A stretch of DNA of 64,000 nt from Fredricksoniimonas sp964643325. Lineage in GTDB: Bacteria; Omnitrophota; Gorgyraeia; Zapsychrales; Fredricksoniimonadaceae. The stretch spans positions 100,798-164,797 of the forward strand of contig CAZXSE010000001.1 of assembly GCA_964643325.1 (NCBI GenBank), read 5' to 3'. The first letter of the stretch is position 1; every line of letters begins with the position of its first letter. The translations under genes and the position numbers were made by a program. Positions 15,723 to 24,554 of this stretch are shown here, in pieces. The notes beneath the pieces were generated by a model. The model worked only from the letters and a program-made list of their open reading frames with translations. It ran no database searches and was not told where the DNA came from.

Positions 15723-17255
15723 TCACACGTTCCCGCTGATGCTGAGTTTCAAGCGGCTGCCCGTGATCCTCTCGAACAGTTCTTTCTTGTCGTTGAATTC
15801 GGTCTTCTCGAGAAGGAAATTCGCCTGGGTGCTGACCTCAATGGTAATGTCGCTGGTGTCCGCGTGCAAAACTTTGACGCCCTTGGATTTCTGCAAATGC
15901 CCGTGATCGAGCGCGTTGGCGATACGCAAGAGCGATGCCAGTTTCTGCACCACGATCTGCTTGTCCTCCGCGAGGCTGTTGTAAAGAGGATGCGACTTCG
16001 ACGGATCGCCCCGGCGGTGATAGCGCGCGGCGCAGGCGATCATCCGGATCTCCTCGTCGGTCAAACGGAACAGGTTCAGGGAATTGATAATGTATTCCGA
16101 ATGCTTGTGATGCGAGCGGTTGGAAATGAACTTGCCGATATCGTGCAGGTACGCCGCCAGCATCAGGTATAAAAGATCGCTCTCCTCAAGCCCCAGCTGA
16201 ACGGACAGCCCCTCGAAAAGGCCTTTGGCGATATGCGCCACATTCTTGGCGTGCTCGATGTTGACATTGTATTGTTCACAAATGGCGTGCGCGACCGACA
16301 TCAGCTGATTCGATTTGTTATAGCGCTTCGACAGTTCAAGCCCTAAAACCTTATTGGCCAGCACTGCCTCGGCCAGCGACGTTTCCAGAATGTAAACATG
16401 CGGATTCTCGGTGAGTGTAAAGAACATCTTGAGGATCACCATATAGGGCAACAGCGTTTCCGCGCTGTCCCGCGGCAGGTCATACTCCGCGGCGATCTCC
16501 TCGGGCGACTTGCCGGCAAGCCCGCCAATGATGCGCTCCACATCAGCCACCGTGAACTGGAAAAAGTTCGTCGCGACCTTTTTGTTGGGCAGGATGGCCT
16601 TGAGGTATTCCTGGTTCTCGTCGATGAGAAAAATGTCGTCCACATGCGCGCGCGGCAGGCGGCTGCGAAAATGATCGAACTCGTTGGCAATATACTCCTG
16701 CACGACCTCGGCAAGTTCCTCGCGGCTGCCGTCAACACGGCTCAGGATCTGCTTGAAGCGCAGCGAGCCCAGGGCCAATCCCATATTGATCACGGTAAAG
16801 CCCTTCTTCAGGAGCGACACATCAAGGCTGCCCGCGCCCATTTCGCCGATCAGCAGGTTCTTGTTGTGGACCGGATAGGTGTCCTTGAGCTTATGCGAGA
16901 TATAGGCATCAATGTAATAAACAATGTCGCCGACATTCAGGACCTCGATCTCAAGGCCGGTCTTGCGGCGCACGGTATCAACGAAAATGTGGCGGTTGGA
17001 AGCTTCGCGCACCGCGGTGGTCGCGATGACAAAGACCTGCGCGATATTATATTCCCTGATGACCTTCTTGTATTTCTCGAGGATGCCGATGGTCAGGTTG
17101 ATAGGTTCCTGGGAGATCTGCCCCTTGAGGAACGTCGAACGCCCGATGGGCACAACGTTCTTGAGCGCCTCCAGGATCATGATCTCCCCGTCGACAACCT
17201 CACCGATAAGGAGTTTGATCGAATTGGAACCGATATCAATGACGGCGGCGGCCAT
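15723..17255 (-). CDS. ppx: Exopolyphosphatase / guanosine pentaphosphatase (Ppx/GppA) with HD domain
   Basis: 510 aa. Residues 1-~305 are the ASKHA-fold catalytic part: VIDIGSNSIKLLIG at the start, ATTAVREASN (79-88), and the second phosphate loop GEMGAGSLDVS (138-147). Residues 310-510 form the HD regulatory domain (HD at 371-372, LRIANALDHGH later). It releases phosphate from polyphosphate ends or hydrolyses pppGpp. It precedes ppk1 by one nt and follows the GH57 gene by one nt. An HD domain of the same type is fused to a phosphoesterase three genes downstream. Confidence 0.95.
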   Translation of the reverse strand: MAAAVIDIGSNSIKLLIGEVVDGEIMILEALKNVVPIGRSTFLKGQISQEPINLTIGILEKYKKVIREYNIAQVFVIATTAVREASNRHIFVDTVRRKTGLEIEVLNVGDIVYYIDAYISHKLKDTYPVHNKNLLIGEMGAGSLDVSLLKKGFTVINMGLALGSLRFKQILSRVDGSREELAEVVQEYIANEFDHFRSRLPRAHVDDIFLIDENQEYLKAILPNKKVATNFFQFTVADVERIIGGLAGKSPEEIAAEYDLPRDSAETLLPYMVILKMFFTLTENPHVYILETSLAEAVLANKVLGLELSKRYNKSNQLMSVAHAICEQYNVNIEHAKNVAHIAKGLFEGLSVQLGLEESDLLYLMLAAYLHDIGKFISNRSHHKHSEYIINSLNLFRLTDEEIRMIACAARYHRRGDPSKSHPLYNSLAEDKQIVVQKLASLLRIANALDHGHLQKSKGVKVLHADTSDITIEVSTQANFLLEKTEFNDKKELFERITGSRLKLSISGNV

Positions 17256-17256
17256 G

Positions 17257-19683
17257 TCAGGACACCTTGACCTTCAGGATGTCGGCAAGGTCCGTGAACG
17301 CCGCGACCCAGCGCGCGGCGTATTCATCCTGCCCGGCCGCGGCGCTCTTGGCGCGGTAACGGTCCTGGGCCAGGGCGTAAAAAATATTCTGCGCTTTCCA
17401 GAGATTCAGTTCCATGCGCAATTCAAACAGGACCCTGATCACCTTCGCCATCCGCTCCATGAGCAGGACATCGTCCGGCGACTGCATGAATTTGGCCAGC
17501 ATGGCGTCAACGCGGGCGGAAGCGATAAAATCAAGATCTTCTTTGTCGCGCTTGAACGGCCAGCTGCGGACCTCGACCGCCAGGCGCTCCAGCTTCTCAA
17601 GGGGGATCTCCTCCTCGTTCAGGAAGCGCCGCAAGTCGCAATTAAGCACATATTCCGCCAGGCTCCCGAGCGTCTTAGGCAGCGGGATATGGTTCTCGTG
17701 GATCATGCGGATCAGCGCAAAATGATCCTCGTAAATATGCCGGAAAGAAGATTCCACCTCGGCCATCGTATTATCAAAGATCTTGTCGAGGATCATCTGC
17801 TGTTCCTGCTTGAACAGATGCCACAACGAATAATTCCGGGTCCCGAAATACCGGCTGATGGACTGGATCGCGCGCGGGATGTCGCCCTCGTGGAAAATAC
17901 GGCTGACCTCCCTCGAAAGGCGGTCAAAGGTCGCGTCATCCTTGTAATAATCAACGCCGCAGATGAAATTATGGTCCCCCAGATGCAGGAGCGCAAAATA
18001 CACATCGAACGATGTCCACGTCACCTCGGAGATGATCTCGGTCCGCCCGACGACCAGCGACATCTTGCCGATCGCCTGCTTCGCGTAACTCTTGCGGCGG
18101 ATCGTAAAACAGTACAGCTTGGCCTCCTCGGCAAAGTCCTCGAAGAGCGAGCTCATGGCATAGTGGGCGCCCACGCGCAGGATATCAACGACCGACGGCT
18201 CCACATACACCTTGTAGATGCGCGCGCCATTATTGGCCTCCGGCACATTGCTCTTGGCCTTACCCAGCACCTCCAGGAAGGCCAGGTCCAGGTCTTCGTC
18301 GCAAACGCGGCGGACCAGCTGGATCACACGCGCGGCATACTTGATGATCTGAACCGTCTCGATGCCCGAAATATCGTCGAAGAACCAGCCGCAGCTGGTG
18401 TACATCAAGAGCGCGTTGCGCTGGATCTCCAGGCAGCGCAAAACCCTGTTCTTGTCAACAAAAGCCCTGTCCTTGCCCAGGTAGCGGGCCAGGAACGCCT
18501 CCATGTTCTCCCGGCGGCGGTCAAGGACCACGTCGATATAGGCATCGCGCATGGCCCACGGGTCCGCGACATAACCGGCCATCTCGCGTTCATACGTTTT
18601 AGCGGCGCGGTCGCGCAAAAAATCCAGGGCCTGGCGCAACGGGGCGCGCCACTGCTGATGCCACCCGGGCTTACCGCCCGAATTGCAGCCGCAATCGTCG
18701 CGCCAGCGCTCGATGCCGTGAATGCAGCTCCAGGAGCTGTTCTCAACGATCTCGACCTCATACTCCGGCGGATGTTTTTCCAGGTACTCGCCATACACCG
18801 TCAGCCGCGCGCGGTCCTTCTGTTCAATATAATGAAGCGCGTACGCCAGCGCCATGTCGCCGAACTTGTGGTGATGCCCGTAGGATTCCCCGTCGGTCGC
18901 GATGTGCACCAGCTGGTCGTTCTCCGGATGTTTGTCAAAAGCGCCGAGGATCCGCTCCGCCAGCTTCTCGCCATTGTGCAAAAGGCCTTCGAACGCGACC
19001 GCGCGCGAAATGGGCCCGTCATAAAAAAAGATCGCGATCGTCCGGCCCGACGGCAGCTTGCACAGATAGGGGCGCCGCAGATCGATATGCTCTTCATCCG
19101 ACGGGTCCCAGGCGCGATTCTCGGAAAGTTTCCTGGCGCGCTTGGCCTGATGGGGCGCCAGCACCGTGAACTTGATGCCGCACTCAGCCATGATATCCAG
19201 GCTCTCCAGGTCAACGGCCGCCTCGGCCAGCCACATCCCCTCCGGCATGCGCTGGTAACAATGCTCAAAATCCTTGATCCCCCAGATGATCTGCGTGCGC
19301 TTGTCGCGCGTGTTCGCCAGGGGCATGATCATGTGATTGTAAACCTGCGCCATGGCCGCGCCATGGCCGGAAAAACGCTGGCGGCTTATCTTGTCAGCTT
19401 CGAGGATGGCACGGTAGGCTTCGGGGTCCTTGTGCTCCATCCACGAAAGGAGCGTCGGCCCGATGTTGAAGCTGATCTTTGAATAATTATTGATGATCTC
19501 ATTGATGCGGCCATCAGCGCCCAGGATCCGGGAGGCGCCGTTACGGGCATAACACTCGGCGGTGATCCGCTCGTTCCAATCATGGTAAGGCAGCGCGGAC
19601 TCCTGCAGCTCGACTTCCTCAAGCCAGGGGTTCTCGCGCGGCGGCTGATAAAAATGCCCGTGGATGCAAACGTATCTATTCAT
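17257..19683 (-). CDS. GH57-family glycoside hydrolase with DUF3536
   Basis: 808 aa. Residues ~1-330 are a GH57 catalytic domain starting CIHGHFYQPPRENPW; ATDGESYGHHHKFGD around residue 255-270 is the conserved acidic catalytic block of this subfamily. The remaining ~450 residues match DUF3536, a common C-terminal partner. Likely an alpha-1,4-glucan-active amylase or glucanotransferase in the cytoplasm (no signal peptide), working on glycogen. It lies between glgB (7 nt upstream) and ppx (1 nt downstream). Confidence 0.93.
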   Translation of the reverse strand: MNRYVCIHGHFYQPPRENPWLEEVELQESALPYHDWNERITAECYARNGASRILGADGRINEIINNYSKISFNIGPTLLSWMEHKDPEAYRAILEADKISRQRFSGHGAAMAQVYNHMIMPLANTRDKRTQIIWGIKDFEHCYQRMPEGMWLAEAAVDLESLDIMAECGIKFTVLAPHQAKRARKLSENRAWDPSDEEHIDLRRPYLCKLPSGRTIAIFFYDGPISRAVAFEGLLHNGEKLAERILGAFDKHPENDQLVHIATDGESYGHHHKFGDMALAYALHYIEQKDRARLTVYGEYLEKHPPEYEVEIVENSSWSCIHGIERWRDDCGCNSGGKPGWHQQWRAPLRQALDFLRDRAAKTYEREMAGYVADPWAMRDAYIDVVLDRRRENMEAFLARYLGKDRAFVDKNRVLRCLEIQRNALLMYTSCGWFFDDISGIETVQIIKYAARVIQLVRRVCDEDLDLAFLEVLGKAKSNVPEANNGARIYKVYVEPSVVDILRVGAHYAMSSLFEDFAEEAKLYCFTIRRKSYAKQAIGKMSLVVGRTEIISEVTWTSFDVYFALLHLGDHNFICGVDYYKDDATFDRLSREVSRIFHEGDIPRAIQSISRYFGTRNYSLWHLFKQEQQMILDKIFDNTMAEVESSFRHIYEDHFALIRMIHENHIPLPKTLGSLAEYVLNCDLRRFLNEEEIPLEKLERLAVEVRSWPFKRDKEDLDFIASARVDAMLAKFMQSPDDVLLMERMAKVIRVLFELRMELNLWKAQNIFYALAQDRYRAKSAAAGQDEYAARWVAAFTDLADILKVKVS

Positions 19684-19690
19684 CGAATAA

Positions 19691-21682
19691 TTAACTCTCG
19701 CGTTTCAAGAACAGCACGCCCAGCGGCGGCAATTTGAGCCACAGCGACCGGTCGCGGCCATGCGCCCAGATCTCATCCGCCATGACCCGTCCGTAATTCC
19801 CAACCCCGCTGCCCCAGTAGGCCGGGGCGTCAGAGTTCAGGAGCTCGCGCCACATCCCGCCGTAAGGAACGCCTACGCGGTACTCGCGGACCACGGGCGT
19901 GAAATTACAAACGACAAGAATGTCCTGCGAACGGTCCTTGCATTTACGCAAGAACATCAGGACGCTCGACTGCCAGTCACCGCAATCGATCCATTCGAAC
20001 CCGTGATAAGAGAAATCGTCCTCATACAACGCAGGCTCGGACTTATACATCGCATTCAGGTCCTGCACCCACTGTTGCACGCCCTTGTGCGGGTCCCAGG
20101 CGAGCAAATGCCAGTCCACGCTCTTTTCATGGTCCCATTCATCCCACTGCCCGATCTCACCGCCCATGAAATGCAGCTTCTTCCCGGGCTGGCCGAACAT
20201 GTAGCCGAACAAAAGCCTCAAGTTCGCGAATTTTTGCCAGTCATCGCCGGGCATCTTGCGAAGCAGCGACCCCTTTCCGTGCACAACCTCGTCGTGCGAA
20301 AGGGACATCATGAAATTCTCGGTGAACGCGTAAAGAAGCCCGAAGGTCAGCTGATTGTGATGGTGCTTGCGATAAACCGGGTCCTTGCTGAAATACACCA
20401 GCGTATCGTGCATCCAGCCCATGTTCCATTTGTACCCGAAACCAAGCCCCCCGTCCCACACAGGCTTCGACACCTTGGTCCAGGCGGTCGATTCTTCGGC
20501 GATCATCTGGATGCCGGGATGCGTGCCGTAAACGATCTCGTTGAGGCGCTGTAAAAAGTGGAGCGCCTCCAAATTCTCACGCCCGCCATTGCAATTGGGG
20601 ATCCACTCGCCTTCCTTGCGGGAATAATCCAGGTACAGCATGGACGCGACACCGTCAACGCGCAATCCGTCCGCGTGATATTTCTCGAGCCAGAACAGCG
20701 CGCTCGCGATCAGGAAGCTCTTGACCTCGACCCGCCCGTAATTGAAAATGGAACTTTTCCAGTCGGGATGAAAGCCCTTGCGCATGTCCTCATGCTCGTA
20801 GAGCGCTGTCCCGTCGAACTGCCAGAGCCCGTGGCCGTCATTGGGAAAATGCGACGGCACCCAGTCCAGGATGACGCCGATGTCGTTCTGGTGGAACTTG
20901 TCGATGAGGAACATGAGTTCCTGCGGCGTGCCGAAGAACGAGGCGGGCGCAAAATAACCAACGGTCTGATAACCCCATGACCCCTGGAACGGATGCGCCA
21001 TGACCGGCATCAGCTCCACGTGCGTGTAACCCATCTTTTTCACATACGCGGTCAATTTATCCGCCATCTCAACATACGTCAGCGACCGGCAGCCGTCGTC
21101 GGGAACGCGCATCCACGACCCCAGATGCACTTCATAGACGGACATGGGCTTGTTGTGCGCGCTGCGCTCGTGACGCTGTGCCATCCAGGCCGCGTCATTC
21201 CAGGTATAATCCAGGTCCCAGATCACAGAAGCGGACTTCGGCGGGATCTCGGAATGGAACCCCAGCGGGTCCGCCTTTTCAAGTTCCCAGCCCTGGCGCG
21301 TGCGGATCGCGTATTTATACGTCTGGCTTTTGGCGGCGTTGGGAACAAAACCTTCCCAGATGCCCGTGCCGTCCCAGCGCGGCAATAACGGCGCCGCATC
21401 CTTGTTCCAATTGTTAAAGTCACCGATCACCGATACCCGCTCGGCATTCGGCGCCCAGACCGCGAACTTGACGCCCTTGACGCCGTCACGCGTCATGATA
21501 TGCGCGCCCAGCTTCTCGTACATCTTGAAGAAATTGCCTTCTTTCAGAAGATAGGCGTCGAAATCCGTCATCTCATGCGATACATCCGGCAACTTCGTTC
21601 TTTCTTCCCGGGCACAACATTCTTTCCTGGGGCCAGGGACAGTTTTATTATCCCTGGACCACGGCGCGCGCATAGACCCCAT
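19691..21682 (-). CDS. glgB: 1,4-alpha-glucan branching enzyme (GH13)
   Basis: 663 aa. A CBM48-type N-domain (KFAVWAPNAERVSVIGDFNNWN) precedes the GH13 barrel. Catalytic features: nucleophile Asp in GLRVDGVASMLYLDY, general acid Glu in MIAEESTAW, stabiliser Asp in SLSHDEVVHGKGS. It makes alpha-1,6 branches in glycogen. Start choice: ATG at 21682 follows GGGAGGT; a TTG at 21697 overlaps that SD, while MTDFDAY at 21571 is the domain-based minimum but has no SD. The ~37-aa stretch before the CBM48 region is therefore uncertain. Confidence 0.95.
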   Translation of the reverse strand: MGSMRAPWSRDNKTVPGPRKECCAREERTKLPDVSHEMTDFDAYLLKEGNFFKMYEKLGAHIMTRDGVKGVKFAVWAPNAERVSVIGDFNNWNKDAAPLLPRWDGTGIWEGFVPNAAKSQTYKYAIRTRQGWELEKADPLGFHSEIPPKSASVIWDLDYTWNDAAWMAQRHERSAHNKPMSVYEVHLGSWMRVPDDGCRSLTYVEMADKLTAYVKKMGYTHVELMPVMAHPFQGSWGYQTVGYFAPASFFGTPQELMFLIDKFHQNDIGVILDWVPSHFPNDGHGLWQFDGTALYEHEDMRKGFHPDWKSSIFNYGRVEVKSFLIASALFWLEKYHADGLRVDGVASMLYLDYSRKEGEWIPNCNGGRENLEALHFLQRLNEIVYGTHPGIQMIAEESTAWTKVSKPVWDGGLGFGYKWNMGWMHDTLVYFSKDPVYRKHHHNQLTFGLLYAFTENFMMSLSHDEVVHGKGSLLRKMPGDDWQKFANLRLLFGYMFGQPGKKLHFMGGEIGQWDEWDHEKSVDWHLLAWDPHKGVQQWVQDLNAMYKSEPALYEDDFSYHGFEWIDCGDWQSSVLMFLRKCKDRSQDILVVCNFTPVVREYRVGVPYGGMWRELLNSDAPAYWGSGVGNYGRVMADEIWAHGRDRSLWLKLPPLGVLFLKRES

Positions 21683-21721
21683 GATACCTCCCGTCAATTA
21701 CTTTAAAATGCCCTCGTTCTC

Positions 21722-21964
21722 TTACAAACCAAACTCGGCACGGACCAGGCGCTCCGCCTCGAACCAGTCGGCAAAGTCATTGCCGTGCTGCCCGCCGCGC
21801 TTGACATAAAGCTCATGCGCCTTGAACGCCACGCGGCCGTAGAACTCGTCCGGATGCATGGTCTTTTTCGCCGCCCTTGCCGGCTGCGTCCCGAAAGACG
21901 ATGCCTGAACGACATCCTTTTTGGGCGCTGATGTTGTTTTTGCTGCACGATTTAATTTTGCCAT
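21722..21964 (-). CDS. Small DUF2934-like protein
   Basis: 80 aa. A basic Lys/Ala/Thr-rich N-terminal half is followed by EFYGRVAFKAHELYVKRGGQ and DFADWFEAERLVRAEFGL, which fits DUF2934 (helix, H-G turn, then D-W-x-x-A-E). Function of the family is unknown to me. SD GGAGGGG lies 4-5 nt before the ATG. It sits between glgP and glgB, which suggests an accessory role in glycogen metabolism. The frame is open to 22243 within glgP, but that part is shadow. Confidence 0.8.
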   Translation of the reverse strand: MAKLNRAAKTTSAPKKDVVQASSFGTQPARAAKKTMHPDEFYGRVAFKAHELYVKRGGQHGNDFADWFEAERLVRAEFGL

Positions 21965-21980
21965 GATACCCCTCCTTCTT

Positions 21981-21996
21981 TGCTGCATGATCGCAG
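21981..21996 (-). other. Small hairpin between glgP and the DUF2934 gene
   Basis: Minus-strand GCTGC / GCAGC stem around the loop ATGATC, in the 34-nt gap just after the glgP stop and ahead of the DUF2934 SD. No T-run follows. It may protect mRNA ends or reduce read-through; it is weak evidence of anything more. Confidence 0.35.
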
Positions 21997-21998
21997 CG

Positions 21999-24437
21999 TT
22001 ATACTTTCCAGATGTCCCGGGCGTATTCCCGGATGGTCCGGTCGCTCGAGAACGGGCCCGCCTTGGCCACGTTGATGATCGAGGCGCGCGTCCACGCATC
22101 CCTGTCCTGATACAACGTTGAAACATCCGCCTGCGCGCGGCAATAATCCTCGAAATCCGCGCACAACATGAAAAAGTCGCCGCCATAGATCGTATTGAGC
22201 AGAGGATCAAAGAGCCCCGGCTGTCCGGGCGAAAAGAAATCATTCTCCATGAGCCGGAAGATCTCGCGCAGCTCGGGCGACTTCTTGATGAAATCGCGCG
22301 GCTTATATCCCTGCGCGCGCATGGTCAGGACCTGGTCGGCTTTCAATCCGAAAATGAAAATATCTTTCCCGCCGAGGCTCTGGGCCATCTCGATATTGGC
22401 GCCGTCATAGGTCCCGATGGTCAGCGCGCCGTTGAGCATGAACTTCATATTGCCCGTGCCGGAAGCTTCCATGCCGGCGGTCGAGATCTGCTCGGAAAGG
22501 TCCGCCGCGGGAATGATCTTCTCGGCAAGCGACACGCGGTAGTTCTCCATGAACAACAGCCGCAGTTTGTCGCGCACGGCGCGGTCCTGGTTGAGGACAT
22601 TGCCCACGCTGGTCAGGAACTTAATAACGAGCTTGGCCAGATGATACCCGGGCGCTGCCTTGCCGCCGATGATGAAGGTGCGCGGCTGGATGAAAGCCCG
22701 CGGATCGTTCTTCACCCTAAGATACTGGGACATGATGTACAGCCCGAACAGGAACTGGCGCTTGTACTCGTGCAGGCGCTTGACCTGAACGTCAAAGAGC
22801 GAATCACGATTGACCACAATATCCGTGGTCTTAAGGATGTGCTCCGCCAGCGCGTTCTTGTTGGCCTGCTTGACCGCGCGCCAGCGGTCCATGAATTCTT
22901 TATTATCCTTGTGCGCCATCAGCTTCTCAAGCTCGCTGAGTTCCGTCACCCACTTATCGCCGATCGTCGCAGTGATAAGCTCGGAAAGTTTCGGATTGGC
23001 CTTGAGCAGCCAGCGCCGCGGCGTGATGCCGTTGGTCTTGTTGTTAAAGCGCTCCGGCCACATCTCATAAAAGTCGCGGAACAGCTGCGACGTCAGAAGT
23101 TCGGAATGCAGGGCGGAAACACCGTTGATCGAAAAGCTCCCGATGATAGCGATATGCGCCATGCGCACCCTCTTGGGATCGCCCTCCTGGATGATGGACA
23201 TGCGGCCCAGGCGCGCGCTGTCCCCGGGGAATTTCTTCGCGACCTCCTCGAGGAACCTGCTGTTCAGTTCAAAAGCGATCTCCAGATGCCGCGGCAGGAC
23301 CTTACCCATCAGCTCGACCGTCCAGCACTCCAGCGCTTCCGGCATGATGGTGTGGTTCGTGTAGGCAAAGGTCTGGCGCGTCACATCCCAGGCCTCGTTC
23401 CAGTCAAAACCCTCCTGGTCGATCAACACCCGCATCAGCTCCAGCACCGCCAGCGTCGGATGCGTATCGTTAAGCTGAATGCAAACTTTCTCGTGCAGCC
23501 GGTGCATGTCATTCTTGTCAGCCCGGTGGCGGCGGATGATATCAGCAATGGAGGCCGATGTGAAGAAGTGTTCCTGCTTAAGCCTGAGCTCCTTGCCCTG
23601 GCTCACATTGTCATTGGGATAAAGGACCTTCGAAATGCTCTCGGAAAAGATCTTCTGCTGGACCGCGTGCTCATAGTCCCCGTGATTAAAGTAATCAAAA
23701 TCAAATTCGTCGTTCGCGCGCGCCGACCAAAGCCGCAGCGTATTGACCACATCGTTCTTGTAGCCGGGGATCGGAACATCGTAAGGCATGGCAACGACCG
23801 TCTCGGCGCCGACCCAGCGCGCACCGAACTGCGCCGACGGATCGATGTGGCCGTAAAAATTCACCTTGACCTGATATTCAGCGCGCGGGATCTCCCAGGG
23901 ATTGCCGTTACGCATCCACTCGTCGGGTAATTCGACCTGCCAGCCATCCTTGATCTTCTGATTGAAAATACCGTAGTCATAACGGATCCCGTAGCCGTGC
24001 GCGGGAATGCCGAGGGTGGCCATGGAATCCAGAAAACACGCGGCCAGACGCCCCAAGCCGCCGTTGCCAAGGCCCGCGTCAAGCTCCTGCTCGCGGATCT
24101 CTTCAAGATTAATGTCAAGTTCACGCATGGCAACCGCGACATCCTTCTCGGTCCCCAGGTTGAACATATAATTCCCGAGCAACCGTCCGATCAGGAATTC
24201 CATGGACAGATAATAAACACGGCGTTTGCCCTGCTGATGGTACGCGGTCTGGGTCTTCATCCAGCGGCCCACGATGCGATGCCGTACGGCAAGCGCCAGA
24301 GCATGAAAATTGTCAAGGGATGTGGCCGTTTGGGCGTTCTTGGCCAAAGAAAACGTGCGGATGTCCTGAAAAGATGCCTGGATCTCTTCTTTCCCCAGGT
24401 CCTTGTTCGTACCCTGCGTATCAGTTGGTTTGAACAT
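21999..24437 (-). CDS. glgP: Glycogen/starch/alpha-glucan phosphorylase
   Basis: 812 aa, the normal family length. It releases glucose-1-phosphate from alpha-1,4-glucan with PLP as cofactor. Motifs: YLSMEFLIGR(L)LGNY near residue 85, GNGGLGRLAACFLDSMATL near 125, and the PLP-lysine block ASGTGNMKFMLNGALTIGTYDGANIEM (lysine in NMKF) near 660. ATG at 24437 follows AGGGGAG; an in-frame ATG 12 codons upstream has no SD. A promoter lies at 24506-24533. It heads the storage-polymer gene run. Confidence 0.97.
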   Translation of the reverse strand: MFKPTDTQGTNKDLGKEEIQASFQDIRTFSLAKNAQTATSLDNFHALALAVRHRIVGRWMKTQTAYHQQGKRRVYYLSMEFLIGRLLGNYMFNLGTEKDVAVAMRELDINLEEIREQELDAGLGNGGLGRLAACFLDSMATLGIPAHGYGIRYDYGIFNQKIKDGWQVELPDEWMRNGNPWEIPRAEYQVKVNFYGHIDPSAQFGARWVGAETVVAMPYDVPIPGYKNDVVNTLRLWSARANDEFDFDYFNHGDYEHAVQQKIFSESISKVLYPNDNVSQGKELRLKQEHFFTSASIADIIRRHRADKNDMHRLHEKVCIQLNDTHPTLAVLELMRVLIDQEGFDWNEAWDVTRQTFAYTNHTIMPEALECWTVELMGKVLPRHLEIAFELNSRFLEEVAKKFPGDSARLGRMSIIQEGDPKRVRMAHIAIIGSFSINGVSALHSELLTSQLFRDFYEMWPERFNNKTNGITPRRWLLKANPKLSELITATIGDKWVTELSELEKLMAHKDNKEFMDRWRAVKQANKNALAEHILKTTDIVVNRDSLFDVQVKRLHEYKRQFLFGLYIMSQYLRVKNDPRAFIQPRTFIIGGKAAPGYHLAKLVIKFLTSVGNVLNQDRAVRDKLRLLFMENYRVSLAEKIIPAADLSEQISTAGMEASGTGNMKFMLNGALTIGTYDGANIEMAQSLGGKDIFIFGLKADQVLTMRAQGYKPRDFIKKSPELREIFRLMENDFFSPGQPGLFDPLLNTIYGGDFFMLCADFEDYCRAQADVSTLYQDRDAWTRASIINVAKAGPFSSDRTIREYARDIWKV

Positions 24438-24505
24438 ACGGCTCCCCTGAACTGATTTCGAGTGATAAAGCATTGATCAAAAACAAGTTACATCTTTGAG
24501 TTAGA

Positions 24506-24533
24506 ATTATACGCAAAGACGTCCCTGCGTCAA
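24506..24533 (-). promoter_or_regulatory. Promoter of glgP and the storage-polymer operon
   Basis: Minus-strand TTGACG (24533-24528), 16-nt spacer, TATAAT (24511-24506). Predicted start near 24499, leader about 60 nt to the glgP ATG. It lies in the 117-nt gap after ilvD; I see no clear terminator for ilvD there. Confidence 0.75.
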
Positions 24534-24554
24534 TCAAAATTACCCGTCCGCCCC

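Noticed and set aside
16924..19482. 852-codon open frame on the plus strand inside the GH57 and ppx region
   Set aside because: Lies opposite GH57 and ppx, whose minus-strand products match families over full length. Composition (R, H, D, L, V rich) is typical of an antisense shadow in GC-rich DNA; no domain or SD.
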